Source: Hirudinaria manillensis
Taxonomy: Eukaryota; Annelida; Clitellata; Hirudinida; Hirudinidae
NCBI GenBank assembly: GCA_034509925.1
Contig: CM067531.1
Span: 7,888,319-7,952,318, forward strand
DNA length: 64,000 bases
Direction of reading: 5' to 3'
The position numbers and the translations under genes were made by a program. The notes under the pieces are model-generated. The model made no database searches. It saw nothing but the letters and a program-made list of their open reading frames with translations, and was not told the DNA's origin. Shown piece after piece: positions 25,501 through 38,025 of this stretch (position 1 is its first letter; every line of letters starts with the position of its first letter).

Positions 25501-26733
25501 TGTTTTGTTTCCAGTCCGACAGATGGAGTTCTTTCCTCGGCCACGCTGTTAGTCTTTCGGAGCTATCCCATTCATGATTTTGAAGCTCTTTATTTATGAA
25601 ATTAACTCATTATTAATAATAATAATATTAATAATAATAATACTACTAATAACAATCACAATAATATTAGTAATGGTAATATTGCTATTAATCTGTATAA
25701 TGTGACTATTGTATTACTATTTATCATCATGTAACATATTTGTGAAATTATATTGCAGTTTGCTTTTGACAATCTTTTGGATTATTAGTCCAAATTTTAT
25801 GTTCTCATTTAAGTATTTAATTACACGTATTTAATTCCTCATTTGCAAGCATAACTACAAAAAAATGTAAATTTCCTGCTTCTTTTTTTAACTATTATCA
25901 ATTAATGTCTTTTAGTTATTTCAATAAATTGTATAAAGTTTGTATAGCATTTCTGGGTGTTGCAGGTTTCCTAATGTTGAGATTCTTAAAGTTATGCTGC
26001 AACTGTGTCTTTGTGGATTTGCTTGTTTGTTCATTCATTCATTCATTCATTCATTCATTCATTCATTCATTCCATCACAAACAGGGATGCATCTGGAAGC
26101 AGTGTCGACAGGAAACCCTCCCCCAGTGGAAAGGCCCTCGTCCAGGTGGATCAGTCGCTCCCAGTCACCAACATTCAGATCAGGCTTCCGGACGGATCCA
26201 GGTACTTCGATGATGACGTTGGAACCCGACAATGTTGATGACAACGATGATGATGATGGTGACCTAATTTTGTATTATTTTCTCTCAGACTGGTCAGCAA
26301 GTTCAACCACACACACACCGTTTCTGATGTCAGGCAGTACATCATCGAGTGAGTAATGCCTGAATGTTCAAATACGTTGAAGTTAATGATGCTTGGTTTA
26401 AGTGAAATTTCGTGCTGTGACATTGCTTGTTTCATCTGCGACTTTCATTTCCAGTTAGATTGTAAACAATTATAGATTAATTATAAAGTTGTAGATTAAT
26501 TGATCAGCCAGTTTTATTTAACTGCACCTCTTAAAAAAACCGTACATCCATAACGTAGACATTCCCCATTTCTCCTACAAAAACGTGAACCTTCTTTCAG
26601 GATGCGACCCAACTACTCCCAGTCGAACTTTGTCCTCATGACCACGTTTCCAAACAGGGAGATCACGGACGAGTCGGCCACTCTTTCCGCTGCCAACCTC
26701 ATCAACACGGTCCTCGTGGTTCGCATCAAGTGA
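22520..26733 (+). CDS. NSFL1C: p47 / NSFL1 cofactor, p97 (VCP) adaptor
   Basis: Adaptor that recruits the AAA ATPase p97/VCP to ubiquitin and syntaxin-type SNAREs in Golgi, ER and nuclear-envelope membrane fusion. Exons are 22520-22627, 22964-23157, 23490-23585, 23804-23878, 24238-24385, 24716-24825, 25074-25211, 25515-25547, 26085-26201, 26289-26348 and 26601-26733. All are in phase and give 403 residues against about 370 in mammals. Residues 1-45 form the UBA domain (SSERARFFLECAGW). The linker holds the conserved QAFYAGGSESGGGQQILGP. The SEP domain spans about 205-275 (LRFWRNGFSVDGGPLR, VTLDMEDHSHEDYV). The UBX domain spans about 322-403, with the p97-binding loop TTFPNR. The extra length is mostly in linkers. 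An AATAAA at 26985 fits the poly(A) site. The gene converges on hillarin. Confidence 0.96.
24986..25041. repeat. (AAT)n microsatellite in p47 intron
   Basis: Two AAT runs, split by a short ACT stretch, lie about 30 bases before the acceptor of p47 exon seven. Confidence 0.95.
26030..26072. repeat. (ATTC)n microsatellite in p47 intron
   Basis: About ten perfect ATTC units lie directly before the acceptor at 26084 and appear to serve as its pyrimidine-rich tract. Confidence 0.95.
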
Positions 26734-27567
26734 CGCCCCTCGGCGAAATCCGTCGGCCCGGAAAAGCCCGCGTTTCGGGAAGGAGTTCCCCCGCTATCTC
26801 CCCTCCTCTTCCCTTCATGGAGATTTGTTTAGTTTTGTTGCTAGGTCTTTGGAAACAGTAAAATGTTTTATGGAGGCAATTGTCCATCTAGTAGTGAGCG
26901 TTCGGACTTCTCTCGAGGTTCGCGTCTGATTTTTGATGTCGGGGTATGGTTATGGGGTATGATCATTTGGATCGATCGGTTATAAATAAACTAATAGTAG
27001 ATTAATATCATACGTATTTATTTTTAATGTTTGAAAAACTTTGAATAGTTACCGTAATAGTTATAATATGGTTCTGTATGGAGAGTGATGATGAACGACT
27101 AAGGTGCCTGTACGTGATTAGTCGACTTGATGATTGGAATAACAGGCGACAAGGTGCAATGTTTTTGTATCTAATATCGAGTGATAATGCTGTGGATTTC
27201 CACAGATTCAAAATCTGCAGGCTTTAGTTGCTGGAACCAATCAGGATTTATTTGGGCGTCTCGTAAAATATTTTTTTATTAATTGAAATGAGGATCGAAG
27301 TTAGATAAATTGCAGATATCGTACGGAATTGCTATGTCGATGCTGTGATATAATGTGATAAGTCTGCAGATGATTGTCCTTTAGGGTCCTATCGTCGAAA
27401 AAAATATTGCTTTTCAAGTCCTAGTGAACATTTTGCAGAAAGATAGTCGATCTTTGCGATCGGCAGAAGATTTTCGGAACGCCTGCTTGTTTTTGTAACG
27501 GCAGGAATGTGTAATCAACCGTTCATTTTAAAGTTCTTTCCAGACTGCTTCCAGTTTGTAATTCTCG
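26734..27567. other. Convergent 3' ends of p47 and hillarin
   Basis: The p47 stop is at 26731-26733 with an AATAAA at 26985-26990 on the plus strand. The hillarin stop is at 27568-27570 with AATAAA complements at 27275-27280 and 27247-27252 for the minus strand. The two 3' untranslated regions therefore nearly meet near 27.0-27.2 kb. No further gene is seen. Confidence 0.65.
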
Positions 27568-30500
27568 CTACTTCTTCTGAGAGAGAGAGCTGGTTTTTCT
27601 CCTGACCGAGCTATTCTCAATGTAGTGGAGGAGATAGGTGTAGACTTCGCTCTGCCTGCTCTGAGGCTCGTTCTTGTTGACTGCGAAAATTGTGAACCAG
27701 AACCTACCATACCTCGGCAGGGTCACTTGGAACTTGAACTTCCTGGACGATTCCTTCGAGTTGACCTGATGAGTCCAGTTCTCCTTGGGATTGTCTCTGA
27801 TCAACTTCGGAATGAGCTTGAAGTCGGGAGATGAACAGCCCATTTCTACGACTACGCTTCCCTGCTTGTCGAAGTCCGAGATCTCAGGAGATTTGTGACT
27901 CAGGCACTTGATCCCATACAGTTGAAAGGCAGGCGTCGGTCCTGGAATGGGAGTGTCGTCTTCCAGAGGATAGGACAGTTCCTTCGACGTAACTGGCATC
28001 GTCCTCGAAGCTGCTTGATGGTTCTGCATGTTTTCGTAGGTCTCGGTGCTACCAGATCGTATGGGTGCCGGAGGTGGCACGTGAGAGGGAAGCGATGCCG
28101 GGAGGGTGTACTCATTCTCTGCGGTCCGTCCGTGAACAAACTGCCTGTTCTCTAACATGGACGACTGCCTCAACAGATCGGTCGCACTGGACCGCGATAG
28201 TGACACCGGCTTACTGACGTGAGTGCAGTTGACGAGGAACTTGCAGATGTGCGTCAAGCTACCCACCGGATCGTCCATGTCGTCGACGATTCCGTACAAA
28301 TCGATGCCAAATTGGCCTTTCCTCGGGAACACAGCCCAAATAGTCGCCACAAGGTTCACGCCGACGCTGACGCTGACATAATTGTCTAGTTCACTGTTCT
28401 CTAAGCCGTTGAAAAGCATCATAGCCCGGAGAGTCATTTCTTTTCTCAGCTGGAAACGAATCTTGATCTCCTCTGTGGCATTGATGACCCCTACTTGGTG
28501 AGAGAGGCAAACGATGCCAAAGTACCGCTTGGCCTTCATGGGACCCCATTCCCCAGGTGCGCAAGGCGGTAGGGGAATCATTTTGCTGCTGATGGCACTG
28601 CAGACGATTCGAAGCTTAGTGGCGCATTTCAGTCTGAACGAATGGAGCCAGGCTTGATTTTCGGATCCTTTGAATTTCCTCAGTTCCTCGACTTTGTTGA
28701 CAAAGATTTCGATGAAGTAAGGGCCGGGTATTGGAACGTGGACACTGAAGAGAGCCAATTGATCCGTGATTGTGTGGAAAACGTGCCTTTCCAGACTGAT
28801 GCCATTGAAATGGGTTTCCTTTCTCTTTTCTCTGTCTGCGAATCTGAGATGGTAGTGGAAGACCAGCTCGTCTTTCAGTTCGTTGGGTATGAACAGTTGC
28901 ACCTCAACGCCTCCTTGCGTATTTGTTTCCAAGACTGCCCTCTTGTTGTCTGCAAATTCCAGGCCGTTATGGAAGAAGATGGAGCGAACGAAAGGCATGG
29001 AAACGAATTCTTCCAGAGTGATTGGTGATTCTAGCAGTTGCCACTTGGGTTCATGAGCCCAGAATTCCATGATGAACTCGTCGGGGTCCGTTAGGAAGTA
29101 GTGTTCGTCGTATTCGTATCTGATCTTGTCTTGGGTTGGCTCTCTGCGACTCTTTTCTGGTTCTCTGTTCATCACCAGATGTCTGCGAGTTGTTTTGGCG
29201 AGAAGGATAATCAAGTATTACGATAATTAAGTAGAGTTTATAATTAAATTTTGAAAACTTTTATATTATGTTATTATATTATGCTAGTTATTCAAAAATG
29301 TTGTTATTGAGTAATTAAAAATTGGGGTACAAAGCAGAAAAATTGAAATCCGAACATAAATAACCCATTGACGAAGCGCTGAAAAATTTCGACCAGACGT
29401 GAACGCAACAAACGAACAACAAGTCTTGATCAATCACCCCATGATTCACCAAACACAAACACACACACACGTACACATAGACTCAGGAACAACTAGACAA
29501 TCCTACATTGCACATAAGTAAATCTTCATCAACAACGACAACAGCAAGACCATAGATTACAATACGAGGTTACAATCTGCAATTCCAAAGAGGGACCTCA
29601 GACCCCTTGAGGCAAAAGCTATTTCATTCAAAACACAACTGACCTAGAAACTACACCCTATGATCTAAATGTAGTTACCTGGCTGCCCAATTACATTGGA
29701 CCGGCCACCAGTCTCCACCAATCAGAATGACGTTCCAGGTGTTGAGGAAATTCTCAGAGGTTATCTTCATTCCGGGCTCGTAGCCCACGCTCTTCGAATG
29801 ACCTTTGACCTCTTTGCATACGACGCCCGCGTAGCTGGTGATAATAATAATAACAATAATAATAATGTCATATTAATAATAACAATGTCATAATAATAAT
29901 AATAATAATAATAAAAACAACAACAATAGTAATAATAAATACTGCTATCGTTGTTACTATCATATATTATTATTATTATTATTACTACTATTATTATTAT
30001 TATCAATGAATCTTTTCGAAATGATCGTCCAAAAATAAAACTAACCTGGCGGTTTAACATTTACCTTTTGTTTAATTTTTTTCTTTAATTCTAATTTTAA
30101 CCTACCAGTCCAGTGTAACCTCAATCAAGAATTCTTTAGAAATAAATATTAAAAAAGAGAAAGAAATAGACCGCAGGCACGAAACCGCACATCACGTATG
30201 CTCGCTACAGGGGCAGACAGACAGCGCCCGAAACAAACGACAAAGAAATCTCCAGGCCTATCAGGGCTAACCGTCTGATCCACCCAGTAGGGGAAACTGA
30301 ATCCATTAGCGGCCTGAATCCAAATTTCCAATTTTCTGGCTCTCAATAATTGAAAATCGCAGAGGGAGAGACATACAGAAGGAATGACACAGAGACCCAG
30401 AGAGAAAGAGAGGAGTGGGGATAGATAGAACGAGAAAGAGTAACCGGCGCTGGGACAAATCCGGCGGAAAAGGTCACGCAAGTGTTAGGGTGCCCCAGAG

Positions 30501-33500
30501 GGCAGTAAAGCCCGCAAATGGAATGCTCACCTGCACAGTCTCATGAAGAGGGAATGGTAGGTCTCCGTACCGTACTTAATCCCCCTCAGCAATCCCAGGG
30601 GCGTCTCTTGTTTTACCGTTTCGCTGAACTCCATTACGTTGAGATCCTTTACGGTAATCCAGCGGAAGATGGCCCTGGTAGCAGATGGAGCGAAACATTA
30701 CTTTGGGTGGGTGGTGTGTTTGTTGTGGTCCGAGGGTGAAGGGGGTCTGAAGGGGGGGAGGGTTGGTCGTCGCACTAGCTGCAGTTGTGTTGCAGGGTTT
30801 TTTTATATTGTGCTTGTTGCGTTCGAAACTTGATAAGCATTGATGATACGTTAAATAGTTTGCTAGAGTTTAAACGAAATTCTTTAGCATAATTAAACAA
30901 TAAATAGTAATATTGTTGGTTTAATTTTATTATTATTATTGTTATTATTATTATTAGTTGTAGTAGTAGCAGTTAGTTATTATATTAATAAAACTAAATT
31001 ATTAACTGATGAATTGGACTAGACTTTACTGTAGACCGAGAGTCACAATGACCTTACCTTGCCTTCTGAAGGTCAGATATGCAATGTTCCGTGAGCAAAT
31101 CAACTAATTCAGTAAAGGAACATTGTTCTGATTCTGCCACCTACGAGAATAAATTATGATAATTTAAGGATTACTGATTATAACAGTATAATCCGATTGT
31201 CTCTAAATAACTATTTTGTTGAATTCTTTAAAAATCCGATGAATACTTTCTTTTAACTTTATTTTCTGTAAATTTCAACATGGTTCGTCGATAAAAATGT
31301 CAAAATAACAAGGCTAAATTATAAAAATAATTTAAATTAACCCTAAAAGAAGTTACATTAATAATTATTAATTATAACTATATTTCATGCCCTTTCCTAA
31401 CCTCTACACAAACTATCCCCCAACACCTCCTCAGCTACTCTATCCAAAACATACCTACCCGCTCTCAAACTCATCAAGTAATCCTAACAACAAAAAGACA
31501 ACATTTTATCTCGAACCTTTAGCATTTAATTTTTATCTTTTTAATTTTTAAATTAATTATTTTTTAATCTTTTTAATTATTTATTTATTCACTCATTTAT
31601 TTATTTTGTAGGTGACTTCACCTTGAAAACCTCTTCGTCCAATTCGGCAAAAACTGACGGGTCCTTGTAAAGATCCCTCTTCCTGATGCTGGGTGGATGG
31701 GCGTCTGGAACTTCCGTCGAAATATCAATGACCGTCAGGGCCTCTGCCAGGACATCCGGATTCTCTCCTACGACTGATTTCTGGATCGAGATGGAAAAGA
31801 TATATTTAAAAAAATAAATAGAATGTCACAAGAGAAAGTAGGTTGAATACTAAATATTGTCTTTAATAATAAATATGCAATTGTCTTTGACACACTAATT
31901 ATACAATTGTTTTTAATACACCAAATACACAATTGTCTCTAATATACTAAAAATGCAAATAATAAATGTACTTATATTAAGCAGGCGTTTATGTCTAAAT
32001 TCTTAGAAAGCCTTCGTTTTAAAAAAAGCTTTTTAAAAAAAGTTTTAAAGCCTTCGGATATTTTTAAAAAAATTTATGCCTAACTCCAACGTTATAGCAC
32101 CGCTCAAAGCAGTATCCTAACTCAACAATTTTCGTTCCAACTTTAAAAAACAACAAAGAACCAACGAAGATTTTAACAATTTTAAACGATTTAGATGAAT
32201 TTAAAGTTTAATTACAATCTCCAATTCCATCTCCTTCTTCAATTCCTGATGCTTGGCTTGCAAAAGCGTCAGCATCTCTTGGCTGTGCTTCTTGACCATA
32301 TCTGCCGTCTCTTCTTGGGCCTTGCTGCGAAGTCTGAGGGTCAGTGCCTGCATCTTGGAGGCCTTTTTCAAGGTCATCGTCTTGTTCAGTTCGTCCAACT
32401 CCTTGTCGAAAGTTGACTGGAAAAGTGGACAAGTGTTCCGTATGAATTGATGGTGCTAGCTGAATGAATACGTTATGAGTTTCCATTTGGCAAACCATTA
32501 TGGAATAATGACAGATTTACAGATTTATTATAATACTATTGTAGAATTAAGAATGAAGAGGTCAACAAGCGAGATTAATTAATAATGTGATTGATAAAAC
32601 ACTTGTCTATCAAATGGCGACCACTTTCTTGGAAATTATCCGTTATGGAAAAAAAAATTTGAAATTAATATCAAGTTTTTTCCAAATTTGATATTCCTGA
32701 TTTTTACTCCTTCAATAAAAAGATATTTACTTGTGCATGTTGTGCTAATACCAATTGACAACCGATTGCACCAACGACATCAACAACACCTAGGACGACA
32801 GCAACAACGACATGCAAAAACTGAACCAACCTTCTCTCTGCGTTTCCCTTCATACTCTTTGGTCAGGTGCTTTAGATTGGCCTCCCATTCCAAGTTGATT
32901 TCCTTGTCCATCATTTCACTCTCCTTGACGCTTTCCTCGTGGAAAGCCTTCATGAGGCGGTCCTCCTCTTCCCTTTGACGCTTTTCCAGCTCCTCCTGGA
33001 ATTGGAGGAGTTTCTTCTTGGTTCTGCCCATCTGTGGGTAACAGAGAGGGGTGGATTAAAATTGGGGATTGTTTATCGATATGATATTTTTAAAATAACT
33101 ACAATGTTTTAAGCTAAAGTCAAAATTCAGAGCTCAGCCGGAGTAAAGGTTTGGAAGTGATCACAAAATAGGGTCAAAAGATGATGAATGTGTACTTATG
33201 TCAATTTTAATACACAATTTAGCTTTTGCTAATGCTAGAGTCGGGATCAAAGTTACAGTCAGGTTTAGGGTTAGGGTTAACCTAGTCTTCGATAAAATTA
33301 GACCCCTTTCTTTAAATTAAAAATAACAAAACTCCTTAAAAATTGTTGTTCCAGACTGCAACGATTACTCACCCAGACTGGAAAATGGTGCTTGTTGTCC
33401 AACAAAAACTTCCTGTCGAATTCACTCTGAGCCAGGAGAGCTTCTCTGATGTGACGGGCGTCGAGATCGATTTTTGGCACGTCACCGTACCAACGGACCA

Positions 33501-33954
33501 CGTCGTTCATCGAAGATTGGAGCCCGCGAGTCGGAGCTTTGAGGGCGGCCCTTATGCCCACGGCCGAGGCATCCATGCCCTGGCTGGAAACTTTGGGGCA
33601 GTGCTTGCCGCAATAGAGCTGGTTGTCTGAATTATCTAATGGGTTCGTGAAATACGTTTTTAAGGTCAGATTCTGACTGCAGTGGCAGCATTTGAAACAG
33701 CCCTTGTGGAAGACTACTTTGTTTACCGGTCCTACTCTTTCCACCTGGTAGACCCTGGATCCGCACTTGGCACAGGTGTCCGGTACAGGGCCACCAACGG
33801 TAGGAGACGACGGATAGTTTATTTTTCCATGGGGCGGCGGAGATTTTTGGTCTTCAAATGGAGAGTCGTTGGAGGGGATGGAAAACATTCGTCGAATGTC
33901 GCTAGGGGTCGGCACGGCTGTGGATGAACCGTTAGTAGCTGCTGAGTTGTTCAT
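27568..33954 (-). CDS. hil: Hillarin (LIM plus KY/transglutaminase-like protein)
   Basis: Cytoskeletal protein of the kyphoscoliosis-peptidase family; relatives act at septin- or actin-rich sites. Minus-strand exons are 33373-33954, 32831-33031, 32216-32416, 31622-31780, 31058-31140, 30531-30674, 29679-29834 and 27568-29182. All are in phase and give 1046 residues. An in-frame TGA precedes the ATG. A LIM zinc domain uses C61, C64, H83, C86, C89, C92, C115 and H118. Residues 195-328 are a charged coiled coil encoded by two 201-base exons. Residues about 382-509 are transglutaminase-like (LFMRLC, GYEPG, NTWNVIL, WWPVQCNWAA). The rest holds three KY-type beta repeats (endings YFIEIFVNK, FGIDLYGIV, FWFTIFAVN). 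Aligned with KY, the catalytic Cys, His and Asp positions are T445, N488 and Q503, so peptidase or transglutaminase activity is unlikely. It is longer than fly hillarin, mainly through the third repeat. Confidence 0.95.
29844..30002. repeat. AAT/ATT microsatellite cluster in hillarin intron
   Basis: Several interrupted AAT and ATT runs lie immediately upstream (minus sense) of the exon that starts at 29834, so the splice acceptor directly borders the array. Confidence 0.85.
33262..33280. repeat. Short TTAGGG-type repeat
   Basis: Two to three TTAGGG units lie in the first intron of hillarin. The same motif recurs at 37977-38025. It is the metazoan telomere word in an internal position. Confidence 0.7.
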
Positions 33955-35580
33955 CGTCAAATCCTGACCTCACACTTGAACCTTGAACTTCACCTTGAAC
34001 TCCGCTTGAACTCGACTTTTAACTTTCGGTGTAGCTGGAAAGGCATGTACAAAAAAACCAGTTGCCGATCAAAGTTTCTGCATTAACTGTCAAAAGAGTA
34101 CAATTTAGACGTTACTGTGACTTTGTTCAAGAGGTGTTACAGCGGATCATCACGGCTGTTTTCGAAGAGCAGAGGATACAGAATCGAGTTTACTTAGATT
34201 TTCCAAACGTTGTTTTTTTCTCGGGGAGAGTTTAAATCCAAGTGATCTTTTATCGCCAGTTGTTCCCATGTTTCGATATCCCGTCGAGAAAAAGATTCCA
34301 AAACATTTCTTGGCTTTCGATAGTATTTCTATGTTGTATATTCGACAAATACCAGAATCGTTAGTAAGATGTTTGAGTAACACGTTAAATCTGAATACCT
34401 GAGGTACAGATCTATAGTGAGAGGAAAAGAGAGAGAGAAGAAGAAAAGAGAGAGAGAGAGAGAGGGGTTGAAATAAACCCTTGTTAAGAACAGCTGACAA
34501 TGGATTAAAACAAGTCAGGCTGGCAAAAGGTTTGTCAATAAGCCTTTTAGGGTACTAGCAGAACAATTGGAAAAAGAATTTTGACATTTATTGCGGATGA
34601 AAAGAATATTTAATACGGATAAAAAATATTTAATTGTTTTTGTTAATGTTTTTTGTGAATAATGTTCTAAAAAAATGGGTGTCTGAAGACATAATCTCTC
34701 TTTTTTAACCTATTCTGGATCAAAGGTTTAATTACTGTTGATTTGTCTCAGGTAGAATAATATGGAGATGATGAGGAGGCGGTGAGAGGAACGGCCGGGC
34801 TAATCAGAGGTGGCTGACATGCTTGAGTTACCTGAGGGAGATTGAAAATCATCGATGCATGCAAAGATGCTTTTTATCGTAAGTAAGTAAACAACGGCTG
34901 CGTATTCGGACTCGCTGGGACTGAATAGATGGATGGTGGTACGGAGGAATAGATGGACGGATGGTAGGGTGGATGGAAAGACAGAATCATGGAAGAGCGG
35001 ATGGATTGTAAACTAATACGGATGAAAATAAAAACATTGATACAAGGAGTTGAACGTATGACAGATTGCTTATCATATTTTTTTCTATTCTTCAAATCGA
35101 TGACGAGATGGTCCAGTGCATTCGTACAGAAACGTAAATCGATAACCACATTTTTGTGATAAACAAAACACGACATTACCATAATTTATTATTCACACAT
35201 GAATAACCTCACTCATTGATGACCTCGTAATCATTTAAATAATAATAAAATCTATGAATATTCATTACCAATCTTTCACTTTTTCCTCCGTCAGGGTATT
35301 TACACCGGCCAATCAGAACTGGGATTTGACCGTCTGGAAACGCCCCGTCATCTCATCGAATGGAAGGATTTGATGACTCATCCGGAGTGACCTCTGCGTG
35401 ACCCGGATCGCCATCTTTGTGAATTCGTTTCCTACTTCCGGTGACGTCGATCAATCATCTTCGGTCATGCGCAGTACGCATTTGGACATCATTTCGAACT
35501 GCGCCCCCAAATGAATGATCGCTCTCAATATGGCAGGCGCAGTGATCTCACAGATGCGCTCGGCAATAATTTTAAGGAAT
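33955..35580. other. Hillarin upstream region, no certain gene
   Basis: It begins with tandem ttcaag-type words in the hillarin leader and contains GA-rich runs at 34420-34465. Promoter-like words appear at 35300-35480: ccggccaatcag, gtgacgtcg and a GC-rich context. Frames such as 34150-34269 (minus, 39 codons) show no family likeness. Confidence 0.45.
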
Positions 35581-35584
35581 ATCG

Positions 35585-35646
<62 letters not shown>
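35585..35646. repeat. (ATT)n microsatellite
   Basis: About twenty perfect ATT units. Confidence 0.97.
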
Positions 35647-35782
35647 CATTATTATTATAATCATCATTATCATTATTAATTAGTTTGGAAAAAATTAAAG
35701 CTATTACAAATACCATTATGCACACAATCAACCATGTGCACAATTCTCTTTCCGCGAAACGAATTACTTTCCAATTATCAAT

Positions 35783-35890
35783 CAGCCAATCAGAGCTCTC
35801 CACGTGACTCCGCCGTCCCACGTGACCGGCACCCCGTGACAGGATTGGTTCCCGGTCTCTGACGTCGCAGAGGATTTCTGACACGAGCGG
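35783..35890. promoter_or_regulatory. CCAAT plus paired CACGTGAC island
   Basis: CCAATCAG at 35786 is followed by CACGTGAC at 35801 and again at 35819, then by gacgtcgc near 35860. The block is GC-richer than its surroundings and lies just beside an ATT array. It looks like a promoter or enhancer core; no transcript is visible beside it. Confidence 0.35.
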
Positions 35891-36004
35891 ATCGAATGAG
35901 TCAGCATTATCGACTACCATTCCAGGCCTATCTCCTCCATCACTCCATCCACCGTCAGTCCACCCCTTGTTCACCATTGCCCATCCCCACACCACCCAGC
36001 CCCC

Positions 36005-36037
<33 letters not shown>

Positions 36038-36888
36038 CATCTTCACTATCTCGGTTCAGTCTTGGAAAGGAGAGTAATATCGTCAGTGGAAAGGCCTCTC
36101 CTGTCTATATGTCTTCTTATCTGGAGTCCCTAGCGACGAATTTATATTTCCCTGGCAAATGATTCATGCTTATTGAAATCGCTCCGGCCCGAAACGGACC
36201 ATTAGTCTTTGGCCGATTCGACCGGTAGCCGGCCGTCCGTCCGTGTCGCTCTTCGTATCTCTGTGTATTTTTTTGTGTCTGTCTTTTGTATTTATGTTGG
36301 TTTTCTTTATGTTTCTGTGTTCTTTGGTTGGTGTATTTCCTTGTATCTCTGCTTATTTATTTTGCATTTGTATATCTTCGCTCCCTTTGGTGTCCCTAAG
36401 TCTTTTAAGCTTTGAACGCTTACCTTTTGCCCTACATTAAAAAAAAATTACTGTGGAGATCAATGGCAACACTGTAGTATTCAAATTGCCTATTTATTAT
36501 TATAAATATTAGTTAACCAACAAATTACTAATTTTAGATTAATTAACATCTTCTACGTAACTCCAGCATTTCTTCCGGCATTGTTCATCTATCACTTAGA
36601 ATTTAACAGGTGCTAGCAATACTAGTACTAGTAGTGATAGTGATGATAGTGGTGGTGGTGATAGTAATCACGGTTCAATTGGTTGTGTTGTCATTGCGTC
36701 ATTTTTGACGTGGCATGGATGACAAGATTGTAGGTCGAGAAACAAGGCGACCAATCAGCGAGCGGATAAGGAGGTCACGCGCTTAATGATCCCGGGAAAG
36801 TTTTCAATGTCAGACCAAAGTGGTTCTTCCGTGTCTTTCATTTTGGATTTATGGACAGTCCTATGATGACGATGCCTACGACGGCGAT

Positions 36889-36976
36889 GGAGACGATGAT
36901 GATGATGATGACGAAGACGATTATGTTGATGATGACGACGATTATGATGATGATGACGGCGGCGATGATGACGAAG
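36889..36976. repeat. GAT/GAC trinucleotide repeat
   Basis: Imperfect GAT, GAC and GAA units produce long acidic or methionine-rich frames on the plus strand. They are explained by the repeat and not by a protein. Confidence 0.85.
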
Positions 36977-37976
36977 TTTTCGGTCACGTGTTCTTTCTCG
37001 AAGAATAAGGTTCGCGCCAAATGGGACATTAAAAGGACATTGTGGATGTTTTCAATTGAATCGACAGAGGGCGATAACTTTCATTTGAAACGGAACGAGG
37101 ATACAAATGTAGGGTGGATGACGACTACGACGATGATGGTGGTGATGATAATGGTGCATATGTTGAGCTACGTTTTAATAATAATTAATTGCCTTTCACT
37201 CAAAAATGAAAACATTCGTCCATGTCCATCCACCCAATAATTCACCCAGCCACCCAGAAACGGGGGGGGGCACCAGAGTCTATCCTGGAGGCACCCGCGG
37301 ACAACACGCTCATTAAAGTGGAGGAACACGTACGCTGGAAAAGAGATTCTTCTTAGGAAATAAATTTTTATGACGCGCTTTGTGACGGTTTCAGAGGGCG
37401 CTTTTGTGATCTTTTAATCTAGATGCACTTTTCCCTCTCGTCAGCGATGAAAAGAGAGAGAGATGCTGACGAGCACTGGGAGAGGGGAAGTCACGGATGA
37501 ATGGATGGAAAGACGTGATGACGATGGTGAGGATGAAAATGATAATGATGCCGATATATTCTAACTATTTAATCACTTTAAACTAATGGCTTTTTATGCC
37601 ATTGTTATTATAAATTATTATTATTATTGTACATATCAACGTACATATCATTACTATCATAACAACATACCAATATTATTATCATCATGGTTACAGATAC
37701 AGAGTGATAGAGACGCATGGACACAGACAAAACGACACAGAGAGGAGTAGGTCCAGAAAAAAGAGAAAAAAAAACGAAATCTCAGGGAAAGATTAGATTC
37801 TCTGGAAAAAGAAAGAAGAGATGCCGATAGAGAGAGGGAGAGGGGAGGGGTGAGGTGGAATCGTAAATATCCATTCCGAGGACTCTTAATTGCAAACGGT
37901 AGTCTCGCCAGATCAGAAGAAATTGCCAGTCCTGGACGTGTCTAGCACAAGGCATACCTTCAGAAGTTTAGGAGCA

Positions 37977-38025
37977 GGGTTAGGGTTAGGGTTAGCGTTG
38001 GGGTTGGAGTTAGGGTTGGGGTTAA
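37977..38025. repeat. Internal TTAGGG telomere-like array
   Basis: Two to three perfect TTAGGG units are followed by diverged ones (TTAGCG, TTGGGG, TTGGAG, TTAGGG, TTGGGG). The decay pattern suggests an old interstitial telomeric insertion. Confidence 0.85.

Noticed and set aside
34150-34269. 39-codon basic minus-strand frame (MGTTGDKRSLGFKLSPRKKQ...)
   Set aside because: It looks protein-like in composition but has no family likeness and no clear splice link to hillarin; it may be part of an untranslated exon.
36820-37240. Poly-D and poly-M frames
   Set aside because: Explained by the GAT/GAC repeat. No homologous segment or splice support.
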